Shown here piece after piece: positions 1 through 9,550 of a stretch of 64,000 nucleotides of DNA. Position numbers and translations under genes: made by a program. This stretch comes from Halarcobacter sp. (GTDB lineage: Bacteria > Campylobacterota > Campylobacteria > Campylobacterales > Arcobacteraceae): contig JAQYVX010000009.1 of the NCBI GenBank assembly GCA_030145305.1, positions 62,001 to 126,000 of the forward strand, in the 5' to 3' direction. Within the stretch, counting starts at the first letter, position 1. Every line of letters begins with the position of its first letter. The notes beneath the pieces are model-generated. The model saw nothing but the letters and a program-made list of their open reading frames with translations, was not told the origin of the DNA and did not search any database.

Positions 1-2070
1 AGTAGCAGGAGCTTTATTAAAAAGCTTATTTAAATCTAAACCTTTTATATGTAGTTTATCTTCTACTTTCTTTTTTAATTTATCTGCCTTTTCTTTTACT
101 TTTTTCCCATATTTACTCTTTAAGAAAGCTTTTGTATCAACTTTTACCTTAGGGTTTGAAAGGCTTCCTTTAACAGTAGTATCAAAAGTATATTTTGTAA
201 TTGTTGCTTGAATCAAAGCATTTATTGAGTTTTCATCAAGATTAATTGTACTACTTGGAACTTTTATTTTTGTATATTTACTTTGCATATCAACAAAAGC
301 ATTTATGATATTCTCTTTTATATCACTTTTTATTTCTACTTTTTTATAAACCTCTTTTGTTAAATCAAACTTTGCAAAAGCATTTATAATATCTGAGTAT
401 TCATTTTTTATAAATCTACCATCTAATAGATTTCCACCTATTTTTCCAACTTTTGAAGCTAAATTATAGTCAACATCAATATTAGATTTAGAAGTAAAAA
501 TTTCTGGATAATATAACATATTAAATAAAGATTTTATTTCAACACCATCAATTTTTGCTTTAAAGATATCGTTTAAAAGATTAAAATTAATATTTCCATC
601 AAATAATGATGTTTTACCATCAACACTCAAAGTATCAGCATTTTGTTTAATATTACCATCAACTTTTGCCGTACCTCTTAGTTTTGTTTGAGTAAGGTCA
701 TAAAGCTTTGAAAGGTCTGCTATATTTAGTACATAATCACTTATAAACTCAGCATTTGATATATCAAAAATAGCTTTTTCCATATTTAAATCACTAACAC
801 TAGTATTTAAATCAACTTTTGAAATAGCTTGTGTTTTTACTAAATCTGTAGTAACAACACCATCAAAAAGTAATGGTTTTACCAGTTTTTGGGCAAACTC
901 TTTATTTACTACTTTATTGTTAACTTTACCATCAAAAAGGCTTGTAATGATTTTTCCATTAAGGTTTTTTATATCAGCACTTTTTATTTTTGCATCAATA
1001 TTTATTAAACCATCTGCATAATTTGCTTGATTTACTAAAGTTAAAAGTGATTGAATTTTTGCTTGATTTACTAAAACATTAATATATTCAGCTTCGCTAT
1101 TTACAACTTTTATATCATATTTTGTATCACTTTCAAATATATCCGAGTTTCCATCAATTAGAATAACTCCATTATCAACACTAGCTTTTCCATTTGTAGA
1201 AAAAGAGCCATTATATTTTTGATTTATAAGAGTTTCTAATTTTGACAAATCTTTTACAAAAAGAGAATAATCTGTATTTATAAGAGATGTTTTTAAATTT
1301 ACGCTAGCTTCTTTTATATTCAAGTTTGCAATTGAACTATCAAAATCAACCTTTGTAGTTGCCATATTTGGAATTAATTTTGTATTTGTATTTGCAGAAA
1401 AACTAATTGGAGTTTCTGGATTTTGTTTTAATTCTTTATTTATAATTTTTGCGTTTAAAATACCATTTGAAATTTTTGTTGTGACGATACCATCTAAAGA
1501 AGAAATATCAGCATTTTTAATATCTGCATTAATATCTAAATTACCATTTGCATAAATTGGTTGATTTACTATATTTAAAAGTTCTTCGATTTTTGCATTT
1601 TTCATATTTAATAAAATATTACTTGGTTTAAAATCCACTAATTGTACATCATATGATGTATCACTAGAAGCTAAAGAAGTTGTTCCATTTACAAGTGCAA
1701 GTTCTTGGTTACCTTTAAGACTACCTTTTGTAGAAAAAGGACCATTTAATTTTTGTTTTGTGATATTTTCTAAAGCTGAAAGTTCTTTTATATTTATATC
1801 ATAATTTAAATCAACACTTTTTGCAAAAATATTTAAAGCTCCCGCTATATTAATAGTAGAGTTATCATCAATACTTGCATTAAAAAGGATTTCGTTTGTA
1901 GTTAATTTAAAATCATTAACTTTCATCTGAACATCTTTTTGTCCGTCATTTACTTTATTTTCAATTATTGACGCCACATAAGAATTTCCCGGACTTGTAA
2001 AAAGCAAAGCATAAATACCACCAAGAACAATTAAAATTAAAGCTGTCAAACCAAAGAATAGTTTTTTCAT
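1..2070 (-). CDS. AsmA-like repetitive envelope protein (3' end beyond window)
   Basis: An open frame of 690 codons reads leftward from an ATG at 2070 to the window edge without a stop. The start follows an AAGG-type ribosome site. The N-terminus is one hydrophobic helix (about residues 4-24, LFFGLTALILIVLGGIYALL), which fits an inner-membrane anchor with the rest in the periplasm. The body is made of repeated modules of about 170-190 residues, each with a motif like 'ELSALENITKQKLNGPFSTKG' or 'KVDFDSSIANLNIKEA', which suggests tandem beta-rich units as in AsmA/DUF748-type proteins. Such proteins are linked to outer-membrane lipid transport or assembly. The visible end is rich in lysine (KVKEKADKLKKKVEDKL), so the C-terminus is probably close. 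The family assignment rests on pattern only. Confidence 0.6.
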   Translation of the reverse strand, partial: MKKLFFGLTALILIVLGGIYALLFTSPGNSYVASIIENKVNDGQKDVQMKVNDFKLTTNEILFNASIDDNSTINIAGALNIFAKSVDLNYDINIKELSALENITKQKLNGPFSTKGSLKGNQELALVNGTTSLASSDTSYDVQLVDFKPSNILLNMKNAKIEELLNIVNQPIYANGNLDINADIKNADISSLDGIVTTKISNGILNAKIINKELKQNPETPISFSANTNTKLIPNMATTKVDFDSSIANLNIKEASVNLKTSLINTDYSLFVKDLSKLETLINQKYNGSFSTNGKASVDNGVILIDGNSDIFESDTKYDIKVVNSEAEYINVLVNQAKIQSLLTLVNQANYADGLINIDAKIKSADIKNLNGKIITSLFDGKVNNKVVNKEFAQKLVKPLLFDGVVTTDLVKTQAISKVDLNTSVSDLNMEKAIFDISNAEFISDYVLNIADLSKLYDLTQTKLRGTAKVDGNIKQNADTLSVDGKTSLFDGNINFNLLNDIFKAKIDGVEIKSLFNMLYYPEIFTSKSNIDVDYNLASKVGKIGGNLLDGRFIKNEYSDIINAFAKFDLTKEVYKKVEIKSDIKENIINAFVDMQSKYTKIKVPSSTINLDENSINALIQATITKYTFDTTVKGSLSNPKVKVDTKAFLKSKYGKKVKEKADKLKKKVEDKLHIKGLDLNKLFNKAPAT

Positions 2071-2255
2071 TATAAACCTTTCATATTTCCCTAAGAATAT
2101 TGATTATATCAAATAAAATTAAAAGTTATTTTAATTTACTTTTCTAATGCTATATTTTAACATAAAAAAGTAAATGAATAGTACAAAGGTTTTTTGTTAC
2201 AAATAGTAATCTTTCCAAAGATTTTTCTTACAACTAATAAAAATTTAAATACATT

Positions 2256-2387
2256 TGAGATATAATATCAGCCTTGAGAAGGTGTCAAGTAGGGAAATAT
2301 TTGCATTTATGTAAGTATTGCTACAGTTTCCTGTAGTTACGCTATCCGAACCCACTTCGCTCAAAAATATTTTTTAAGGATACACGA
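2256..2387 (+). promoter_or_regulatory. atpE promoter and possibly structured leader
   Basis: A TATAAT box lies near 2262-2267 in an AT-rich context, about 120 bases upstream of atpE. The predicted transcript from about 2272 to 2364 can close on itself: TTGAGAAG near 2274 pairs with CTTCGCTCAA near 2356 around a 2-base bulge. It contains two inner hairpins, TTGCA/TGTAA with a TTTA loop and CTACAG/CTGTAG with a TTTC loop. The remainder of the 2071-2387 gap is AT-rich with no gene seen. It could be a leader that tunes the high expression of the c subunit or a separate small RNA. No known family was recognised. Confidence 0.45.
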
Positions 2388-2699
2388 ATGAAAAAAATCG
2401 TTCTATTAATGCTTGCTATCGCTGGAGCTGCTTTTGCTGCTGACGGTGCTGTTGCAAACGAAACTTTAAAAGCTTACTCTGTGTTAGCTGCTGGTGTTGG
2501 TCTTGGTCTTGCTGCTCTTGGTGGAGCTATTGGTATGGGTAATACTGCTGCTGCAACTATTGCTGGTACTGCTAGAAACCCAGGTTTAGGTGGAAAATTA
2601 ATGACTACTATGTTCATTGCATTAGCGATGATCGAAGCACAAGTTATTTATGCACTTGTTATTGCAATGATTGCATTATACGCAAACCCATTCCTATAA
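2388..2699 (+). CDS. atpE: F1Fo ATP synthase subunit c
   Basis: This is the 103-residue proteolipid c subunit, which forms the rotor ring of the Fo motor. Two long glycine/alanine-rich transmembrane helices (about 30-55 and 73-98) flank the polar loop ARNPG at residues 62-66. The ion-carrying carboxylate is Glu83 in MIEAQVIYAL. The N-terminal 18 residues look like a cleavable leader, as in other Campylobacterota c subunits, so the mature form would be the usual 80-85 residues. The gene stands alone, away from the main atp operon. It has a near-perfect ribosome site (AAGGATACACG) and is followed directly by a terminator, consistent with a monocistronic, strongly expressed transcript. Confidence 0.96.
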   Translation: MKKIVLLMLAIAGAAFAADGAVANETLKAYSVLAAGVGLGLAALGGAIGMGNTAAATIAGTARNPGLGGKLMTTMFIALAMIEAQVIYALVIAMIALYANPFL

Positions 2700-2732
2700 G
2701 ATACTAGTTTAACTACGGATTTTATAAATATA

Positions 2733-2769
2733 AAAAGGTCAAGAAGTTTTTCTTCTTGGCCTTTTTTTT
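2733..2769 (+). terminator. Rho-independent terminator of atpE
   Basis: A 13-base stem AAAGGTCAAGAAG pairs with CTTCTTGGCCTTT (one G-T wobble) around a TTTT loop and is followed by a run of T. It sits 35 bases after the atpE stop. Confidence 0.9.
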
Positions 2770-2942
2770 AATCTTTTTTTCCAACTTCCTTTAAAATCAA
2801 ATATTTTTATTAAATTTATATATTAAAAAGTAACTTTTAGTTCATTTTAATTTATTAAACTGCTTCAGTAAAATATATTGTCTTTTTTATAATAAATTAT
2901 ATAAAAGATCTATTTTATATAATTTTTAAAAGGGACAGAAAC

Positions 2943-5066
2943 ATGAGAATAAATAGCATTAAAGCCAAACTTTTAGCATTAGTTATCTTTAGTACAGTAA
3001 TATCATTTTTGATATTAGGTTTTTATAATACAAGTAACAATTATAATTTACAATATAGCCTTATTAAACAAAAAGAATTAAACTTGGCAAAAAGTACCTC
3101 TAAGTTTATCAATAATTATATTCTTTCAAAAATTTCTATTGTAAAAGCAGCAGCAGAAGAGATTACTCCTTTAACATTAAGTATTAAAAATACACAAATC
3201 GTAGATAAACTCAGACTTGGTAAAAAAGCTGGTGAGTTTAAAGGCTTTTATTTAGGAATTGAAGAAAATGGGAACTTCCTTCAATTTAATGGAACTTCAA
3301 GAGAACCAGAAAAAGTAAATTACGATGCAAGAGCTAGATCTTGGTACAAAAAAGCTGTAAAATTAAATGGACCAGCTGTTAGTGAACCATATATAGATTT
3401 TACATCAAAAAGATTAGTTATCTCAGTTTCAACACCAATTCAAAGAGAAGGGAAAGTTGTCGGAGTTATAGGTGCTGACATATTTTTTGATACTATTGTT
3501 AACACTGTACTAAATGTTAATATAGATGGAAAAGGAATTGCATATCTTCTAAATGAAGAAGCAAAAATCATTATTCATAAAAATCAAAAACTTCTTAAAA
3601 AAGATGATCTTGTATATCCTCAAATTAAATCTGAACAAAAAGATGGCTTTGGGGAAATTAATTCAAATGATATTACTGAACTAGTTTCATATAGTACAAT
3701 TGAAGTAGCAGGCTGGAAAATCATTATAAAACTTGACAAAGATTCTGTTTTTGAAGATATAAAAAAACAAGTTCTTCAAGAAGTAGTTCTTTATCTTGTA
3801 CTTCTTACTATTATAATTGCTTTAATTTTATTTTCTTTAATAAAAATTTTATCACCTTTAAAAACTGTTGAAGAGGGATTAAGTTTCTTTTTTAAATATT
3901 TAAAAGGTGAAGAAAATACTATTAAGAAACTAGATATTACTAGAAATGATGAGTTCGGAAATATGGCAAAAATGATTGACAAAGAGATGGAATCTATTTC
4001 TCATAGTTTCGAGGAAGATAGAGCCTTAGTCAATAATGTAAAAGATGTTGTTGCAAAGGTCAATGAAGGAAAACTTAATAAAAAAGTTATGAATTCAACA
4101 TCTAATAAATCATTAAATGAATTAAAAGATATTTTAAATGAAATGATTCAAACTATGAGTGATAATGTTAATAGTGATATTAATCCGATTTTATTCCAAC
4201 TAAAAGAATATTCAAAACTTAATTTTGTAAATAATATTCCAAATGCAGATGGAAATATTTCAAAAGGCTTAAACGAGCTATGTAATATAATCAATCAAAT
4301 GTTACATGAAAATAAATTAAATGGATTAGAATTAGAGGATAGTTCAAAAATTTTACTTCAAAATGTAGAAATGCTTAATAAAGCCTCTAATGAAACAGCC
4401 GTTTCCTTAGAAGAAACAGCAGCTGCTCTTGAAGAAATCACAGGAACAGTAATAAGTAATACTAATAGAATATCTGAAATGTCTTGCAACTCAGAAGAAT
4501 TGTTATCATCAATAAAAAAAGGCCAAGACTTAGCAAACTCTACTGTTATCTCAATGGATGAAATCAATGAACAAACACAAGCGATTGCAGATGCAATCAC
4601 AGTTATTGACCAAATTGCATTTCAAACAAATATCTTATCTTTAAATGCAGCGGTTGAAGCTGCAACAGCAGGAGAAGCTGGAAAAGGTTTTGCAGTTGTT
4701 GCACAAGAAGTAAGAAACCTAGCAAGTAGAAGTGCGGAAGCTGCAAAAGAGATAAAAGACCTAGTGCAAAATGCAACATTAAAAACAAATAATGGAAAAC
4801 AAATAGCAGATGATATGATTACGGGGTATCAAAAACTAAATCAAAATATTAAAAAAACAACTGAAGCTATATCTGATATTTCGGAAGCCTCAGGAGAACA
4901 AAAAACAAGTATTGAACAAATCAACGACGTAATAAACAGACTTGACCAACAATCACAAAATAATGCTTCTGTAGCAACACAAGCACATGGTATTGCTACT
5001 AACACTTCTAAATTAGCTGTAAAAATACTAGAAGAAGTAAACAGTAAACAATTTAGAGATTCTTAA
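2943..5066 (+). CDS. Methyl-accepting chemotaxis protein with dCache sensor
   Basis: A chemoreceptor of 707 residues. An N-terminal transmembrane helix (about 9-27) is followed by a periplasmic double-Cache domain up to about residue 275. The stretch around '[20 protein letters not shown]' is the typical ligand-binding face for amino acids or small organic acids. A second membrane helix lies near 280-302, then a HAMP-like linker and a long cytoplasmic coiled coil. The signalling tip with [15 protein letters not shown] falls at about residues 578-592. The protein stops soon after the coiled coil and has no C-terminal CheR-docking tail. The ligand cannot be read from sequence. It is a single gene between atpE and the tRNA-Leu region. 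Confidence 0.93.
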   Translation: MRINSIKAKLLALVIFSTVISFLILGFYNTSNNYNLQYSLIKQKELNLAKSTSKFINNYILSKISIVKAAAEEITPLTLSIKNTQIVDKLRLGKKAGEFKGFYLGIEENGNFLQFNGTSREPEKVNYDARARSWYKKAVKLNGPAVSEPYIDFTSKRLVISVSTPIQREGKVVGVIGADIFFDTIVNTVLNVNIDGKGIAYLLNEEAKIIIHKNQKLLKKDDLVYPQIKSEQKDGFGEINSNDITELVSYSTIEVAGWKIIIKLDKDSVFEDIKKQVLQEVVLYLVLLTIIIALILFSLIKILSPLKTVEEGLSFFFKYLKGEENTIKKLDITRNDEFGNMAKMIDKEMESISHSFEEDRALVNNVKDVVAKVNEGKLNKKVMNSTSNKSLNELKDILNEMIQTMSDNVNSDINPILFQLKEYSKLNFVNNIPNADGNISKGLNELCNIINQMLHENKLNGLELEDSSKILLQNVEMLNKASNETAVSLEETAAALEEITGTVISNTNRISEMSCNSEELLSSIKKGQDLANSTVISMDEINEQTQAIADAITVIDQIAFQTNILSLNAAVEAATAGEAGKGFAVVAQEVRNLASRSAEAAKEIKDLVQNATLKTNNGKQIADDMITGYQKLNQNIKKTTEAISDISEASGEQKTSIEQINDVINRLDQQSQNNASVATQAHGIATNTSKLAVKILEEVNSKQFRDS

Positions 5067-5095
5067 AAAATATCTTCTTTAAATACTTATATCTT

Positions 5096-5127
5096 AATCT
5101 CATAAATTAAGCATAATTTATGAGATT
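5096..5127. repeat. 14-bp perfect dyad after the chemoreceptor gene
   Basis: AATCTCATAAATTA and its exact reverse complement are separated by AGCA. The dyad lies 30 bases after the chemoreceptor stop and 33 bases before the tRNA-Leu fragment. There is no T-run on either side, so it is a weak terminator candidate. It could also be a protein-binding dyad. Confidence 0.5.
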
Positions 5128-5159
5128 AAAGAGTAAAATTCTTCCCGAAATTATTAAGT

Positions 5160-5198
5160 GCGACCGTGGTGGAACGGTAGACACGCTACCTTGAGGGG
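5160..5198 (+). pseudogene. 5' half of a split tRNA-Leu gene
   Basis: GCGACCG opens a tRNA-Leu-like sequence with a normal D-arm (GGTGGAACGGTAGACAC) and runs through the anticodon loop TTGAGGG (anticodon GAG). After 5198 it no longer matches a tRNA well. The acceptor strand GCGACCG has no partner here. Its exact complement, CGGTCGC, closes the 3' half at 14762-14805. I read this as one tRNA gene opened in or near the anticodon stem by the island between. Confidence 0.75.
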
Positions 5199-5229
5199 AC
5201 TTTCAAGATTGTGGTGTTGATTTAGATAT

Positions 5230-5315
5230 GCGAATGTGGTGGAACGGTAGACACGATAGCTTGAGGGGCTATTGCCAGCATTGGTGTGGGGGTTCAAATC
5301 CCCCCATTCGCACCA
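5230..5315 (+). tRNA. tRNA-Leu (anticodon GAG)
   Basis: A full-length 86-base tRNA including encoded CCA. The acceptor stem GCGAATG pairs exactly with CATTCGC. The anticodon loop TTGAGGG gives GAG, which reads CUU/CUC. It has a long class II variable arm and the T-arm GGGGGTTCAAATCCCCC. It lies 31 bases after the broken tRNA-Leu half and has the same anticodon but a different acceptor stem. It can therefore supply the function lost by the split gene. Confidence 0.95.
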
Positions 5316-5462
5316 TTTTATGGGAGTATCTAATTTAATTAATTTTTTCTTTTTATAAGAAAATATAATTGCTGCTTGTGATTTTTATATAAAACTTTTC
5401 TATCTTTCTAAAATCAAATTATTATTTTTATTGTCATTATGTATTAATATTGTTAGCTTTAT

Positions 5463-5525
5463 TGCACACTTTACTGCACACTTTTTATTAGAATAAAGTA
5501 CTTTATAATTTTTAGTGCACACTTT
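5463..5525. repeat. Three copies of TGCACACTTT
   Basis: Identical 10-base repeats start at 5463, 5475 and 5516 in the 240-base gap between the tRNA-Leu and the end of the caspase-like gene. The first two are spaced 12 bases apart, about one helical turn. They could be protein-binding sites at the island end, but no function is known. Nothing else is seen in this gap. Confidence 0.4.
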
Positions 5526-5556
5526 TTTTAGTTAAATTTAAACTCCAACTATTGCT

Positions 5557-7011
5557 TTAAAACCATATACTTTCTTCACTACTTTTAATAAAACTAAAAT
5601 TTTTAATTTCAATATTAGTATTTATATGAATCTTGTCCTCAGGAGCTACTAAAAAGTCAGATAAACAATTTTTAAGCCCATCTATATTCAATCCACTTTG
5701 ACACACCTTACTAAAACTTTTAAGAATATCAACTTCATTTATTTTAACAGATTGTATTTCTTCATAATTTATATCTATATCAGTGAAAATTTCTTTTCTA
5801 CTTTTTTGTTCAGCAAAAATATCAATATCTATTATGGCTTCATTCCCATCTATTGGTATAAAAAACACTTCTTCTTGAAATGGTTCTAAGATTTTACCTA
5901 AAAATTCAAATGACTTTTTAAAACTATCATTATGCCTTAAAATAAATACTTCATCTATCATATTCTTTTTAATATTTTCATGTCTAAAATCACCATTACT
6001 ATTAAAATATATTTCATATAAAATACCATTTAATAAATGATTTTCTTCTCCATCAAAATATGGTTGGATTTTAGAACTTAAATCTTTAATAAAATTAGTT
6101 GCGTGTACTGCATAACCTGAACATTGATAAAGATTTCTACCCATTATAAACTTTTCATTATTTGTCATATCAGAAGCATTTACTTTAAAAAACTCTAAAA
6201 TTGCCGGATTTTGTTTATGCCAATTATATGTTTTTAGTTGTTCTATAATTTTATCAATTACTGTACCTTTATATTGATACTGTCTATCCTTAACAACATT
6301 CTCATCATATGGTAAAGTTATTGAATGAACCATTTGTCCATCATTAAAGTAAAAATCACCTACTAAGGATGTATGTTCCCAACTTGTTTGACTTCCACCT
6401 GTAAGATTAAATATAGTTCTTCTAACTTTTTTAAACAATTCTTCTACTGAAAGTCTTTCCCTACCTATATATTTTAATAATGTACCAGTGTAAATACTGT
6501 GACCATCAATACCTGCATCAGATGCAGATTCACCTGGTGAAGTTGAAAAAGCTATTATTGTTCCCTCCGGTGCATTTACATTTGTAAAATGTTGTTGAAC
6601 CCCTCGACCAACACTAACTCTACAAGCATCAATAATTATAATATTGATAGTTGTTGTTGCATTTTTTATAATATCTGTAATTTCAGCTAACATAATGCTA
6701 TGTCTTTTACACATATATTGATTAGCATTTTCAATTGGACAATCAGTTGCTGCTAAATAATTTTCACCATCAAATTGAAACCCATGACCAGCAAAATAAA
6801 ATATAGATGCATCATAATTATTAATTTTAGACTTATAATCTTCTAATAAAGTACAAATACTTTCCGTATTACAATCAAAACCTGAAATAACTTCATACCC
6901 TAACCTTTCGAAGACATTTGCTATTTCAGTTGCATCATTAACAGCATTTTCAAGCTTTGCCCTTTCTTCAATATAGTCATTGTTTCCAACAACAAAAGTT
7001 AATGTTTTCAT
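5557..7011 (-). CDS. Caspase-like (peptidase C14) protein
   Basis: This 484-residue protein has an N-terminal caspase/metacaspase fold at about residues 1-225. The catalytic pair is visible: His76 in FYFAGHGF and Cys130 in IIIIDACR, each at the end of a hydrophobic strand. An oxyanion-type segment, AFSTSPGESASD, follows. The C-terminal half (about 230-484) matches nothing I recognise and may be a sensor, a docking region or an effector. It is divergent from the restriction operon, with a 127-base shared promoter region. Bacterial caspase-like proteases occur in antiphage systems, where they cut host or partner proteins. Its position beside restriction-modification and Kiwa genes suggests a defence role, but its activator is unknown. 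Confidence 0.85.
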   Translation of the reverse strand: MKTLTFVVGNNDYIEERAKLENAVNDATEIANVFERLGYEVISGFDCNTESICTLLEDYKSKINNYDASIFYFAGHGFQFDGENYLAATDCPIENANQYMCKRHSIMLAEITDIIKNATTTINIIIIDACRVSVGRGVQQHFTNVNAPEGTIIAFSTSPGESASDAGIDGHSIYTGTLLKYIGRERLSVEELFKKVRRTIFNLTGGSQTSWEHTSLVGDFYFNDGQMVHSITLPYDENVVKDRQYQYKGTVIDKIIEQLKTYNWHKQNPAILEFFKVNASDMTNNEKFIMGRNLYQCSGYAVHATNFIKDLSSKIQPYFDGEENHLLNGILYEIYFNSNGDFRHENIKKNMIDEVFILRHNDSFKKSFEFLGKILEPFQEEVFFIPIDGNEAIIDIDIFAEQKSRKEIFTDIDINYEEIQSVKINEVDILKSFSKVCQSGLNIDGLKNCLSDFLVAPEDKIHINTNIEIKNFSFIKSSEESIWF

Positions 7012-7138
7012 ATATATCCCTAAATATTATTCTTTAATTAGCCATTATCTGAAATGACTTCTTTTTTAATGAAACATATTATTATTTTTTTGCTTTATTC
7101 TGGTAAAATACTTATTATTTTATAATAAAGTTGTAACT

Positions 7139-9520
7139 ATGAAAGAAAAAAAGTCATTATCTGAAAGAGATATTTGTACAAAATACATTACGCCTGCAAT
7201 AAAAGAAGCAGGTTGGGACATTCATTCACAAATTAGAGAAGAAGTTTCTTTTACTGATGGTAGAATATTTGTTAAAGGTAATAAAACAAAAAGAAATAAG
7301 GGTAAAAGAGCCGATTATATTCTTTATTACAAACCTAATATTCCAATTGCAATTATTGAAGCTAAAAAAAATACTTTTCCTATTACAGAGGGGATTCAAC
7401 AAGGTATAGAATATTCAGAAATTTTAGATATTCCTTTTGTATATAGTAGTAATGGTGACGGTTTTTATGAACATGATAAAACACTTTCAAATGGAACAAT
7501 TGAACAAGAATTAACACTTGAAGAATTCCCTACTCCACAAGAACTTTGGAATAGATATAAAAAGTATAAAAACATAGAAGATGATATACAAGACAAAATC
7601 ATATCACAAGACTATTATATAGATGGAACAAGTAGAAGTCCAAGATACTATCAACAAATTGCTATTAATAGAACAATTGAAGCTATTGCCAAAGAACAAA
7701 AAAGAATTCTACTTGTAATGGCAACAGGAACAGGTAAAACATATACTGCATTTCAAATAATTCATAGACTTTGGAAAAGCGGAGCTAAAAAAAGAATACT
7801 ATTCTTAGCAGATAGAAATGCACTAATCGACCAAACAAAAAGAGGTGATTTTAGACATTTCAAAGATAAAATGACTGTTATTAGAAAAAAACAAATTGAT
7901 AAATCATATGAAATATATTTGGCTCTTTACCAAGGGCTAACAAACTATGATGAAGATAAAGATGCATATAGAGAATTTAGCCCTGACTTTTTTGATTTAA
8001 TTGTTATTGACGAATCTCATAGAGGAAGTGCATCAGAAGATAGTGCTTGGAGAGAAATTTTAGATTATTTTTCTAATGCTACTCATATTGGATTAACAGC
8101 AACTCCCAAAGAAACAAAAGAAGTTTCTAATATAGAATACTTTGGAGAGCCTGTATATACATACTCTTTAAAACAAGGGATTGAAGATGGTTTCTTAGCT
8201 CCTTATAAAGTTCTAAAAGTTGGACTTGATATTGATTTAGAAGGTTGGAGACCTGAAAAAGATAAAAAAGATATCAAGGGACACTCTATTGAAGATAGAA
8301 ACTACAATAGAAAAGACTATGATAAAAACCTCGTTATCTATGAAAGAAGTGAGATTGTTGCGAAAAAGGTTACTGAATATCTAAAAAAACACAATAGGTT
8401 TGATAAAACTATTGTATTTTGTATTGATATTGAACATGCCCAAAGAATGAGAAGTGCATTAGCAAAGGAAAACTCTGATTTAATGGCTGAAAACCCAAAA
8501 TATGTTATGCAAATCACAGGTGATAATGATGAAGGGAAAAGAGAATTAGATAATTTTATTAACCCAGAAGAAAAGTACCCCGTAATAGCCACTACTTCAA
8601 AACTTATGACAACAGGAGTTGATGCTCAAACTTGTAAATTAATTGTATTAGATAGTAATATTGCTTCAATGACAGAATTCAAACAAATTATTGGACGAGG
8701 TACTAGAATCAATGAAGAATATGGAAAAACTTATTTTACAATTATGGATTTTAGAAATGTAACTGATTTATTTGCTGACCCTGATTTCGATGGAGAAGCT
8801 GTAAAAGTTAAAGAAGTTGGAGAAGATGACGAATTTGAGTCACCTGAGGAAGAAGAACAATCAGAAGAAAATCCAATTGATGAAGAAGGTAATGAAGTAG
8901 AATTTGAACCTGAACCTCCAATTATTACTGACCCTGAACCTCCACGTGAGCCAAGAGAAAAAATATTTGTAAATAATGTGAATGTATCAATATTAAATGT
9001 AAGAATACAATATTTAGATGCAAATGGAAAATTAATAACAGGTAGTTTAAAAGATTATACAAAACAACAAGTAAGTAAAGAGTTCTCGTCTATTGATGAG
9101 TTTTTAAACAAATGGCATAGTGCTGATAAAAAACAAGTTCTAATTGAAGAATTAGAAGAAAAAGGTATTATCTTTGACAATTTTAAAGAAGAAGTTGGTA
9201 AAGATATGGACTTGTTTGATATGATTTGTCATTGTGCATTTGATATGCCTCCACTTACAAGAAGTGAGAGAGCAAATAATGTTAAAAAGAAAAATTACTT
9301 TACTAAATATGGTGATAAAGCAGTTGAAATTATAAATACTTTACTTGATAAATATGCAGATGAAGGAATTGAAAATATTGAAACAATTCAAGTTTTACAA
9401 TTACCTGATTTTAAACAGTTTGGTTCTCCTGTTGAAATAATAAAAGAGTTTGGTGGTAAAAGTAATTATCTTCACGTAATTACAGAAATAGAACAGCAAA
9501 TTTATAGTAATGTTGCGTAA
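7139..9520 (+). CDS. hsdR: Type I restriction enzyme, R subunit
   Basis: A 793-residue motor and nuclease subunit of the EcoEI class. The N-terminal nuclease core shows Asp59 and Glu74-x-Lys76 (ADYILYY...IIEAKK). The SF2 translocase follows, with Walker A MATGTGKT near 194-201, DESH at 291-294, and a helicase C-domain motif (QIIGRGTR). An acidic linker (about 560-610) leads to the EcoEI-type C-terminal domain that docks on HsdM. It is the first gene of hsdRMS-kwaAB. A TATAAT-like box lies about 20 bases upstream, and no strong Shine-Dalgarno is visible. All key residues are intact, so it should be active. Confidence 0.95.
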   Translation: MKEKKSLSERDICTKYITPAIKEAGWDIHSQIREEVSFTDGRIFVKGNKTKRNKGKRADYILYYKPNIPIAIIEAKKNTFPITEGIQQGIEYSEILDIPFVYSSNGDGFYEHDKTLSNGTIEQELTLEEFPTPQELWNRYKKYKNIEDDIQDKIISQDYYIDGTSRSPRYYQQIAINRTIEAIAKEQKRILLVMATGTGKTYTAFQIIHRLWKSGAKKRILFLADRNALIDQTKRGDFRHFKDKMTVIRKKQIDKSYEIYLALYQGLTNYDEDKDAYREFSPDFFDLIVIDESHRGSASEDSAWREILDYFSNATHIGLTATPKETKEVSNIEYFGEPVYTYSLKQGIEDGFLAPYKVLKVGLDIDLEGWRPEKDKKDIKGHSIEDRNYNRKDYDKNLVIYERSEIVAKKVTEYLKKHNRFDKTIVFCIDIEHAQRMRSALAKENSDLMAENPKYVMQITGDNDEGKRELDNFINPEEKYPVIATTSKLMTTGVDAQTCKLIVLDSNIASMTEFKQIIGRGTRINEEYGKTYFTIMDFRNVTDLFADPDFDGEAVKVKEVGEDDEFESPEEEEQSEENPIDEEGNEVEFEPEPPIITDPEPPREPREKIFVNNVNVSILNVRIQYLDANGKLITGSLKDYTKQQVSKEFSSIDEFLNKWHSADKKQVLIEELEEKGIIFDNFKEEVGKDMDLFDMICHCAFDMPPLTRSERANNVKKKNYFTKYGDKAVEIINTLLDKYADEGIENIETIQVLQLPDFKQFGSPVEIIKEFGGKSNYLHVITEIEQQIYSNVA

Positions 9521-9550
9521 ATAATAAATTTTGGAGAATAATATAATTTA

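Noticed and set aside
2272-2364. SRP (4.5S) RNA gene
   Set aside because: The overall closing helix and size are suggestive, but the conserved apical GGAA loop and the AGCAGC motif of SRP RNA are absent.
5096-5127. Rho-independent terminator of the chemoreceptor gene
   Set aside because: The stem is perfect, but no T-run follows on the plus strand and the stem is AT-rich. I recorded it only as a dyad.
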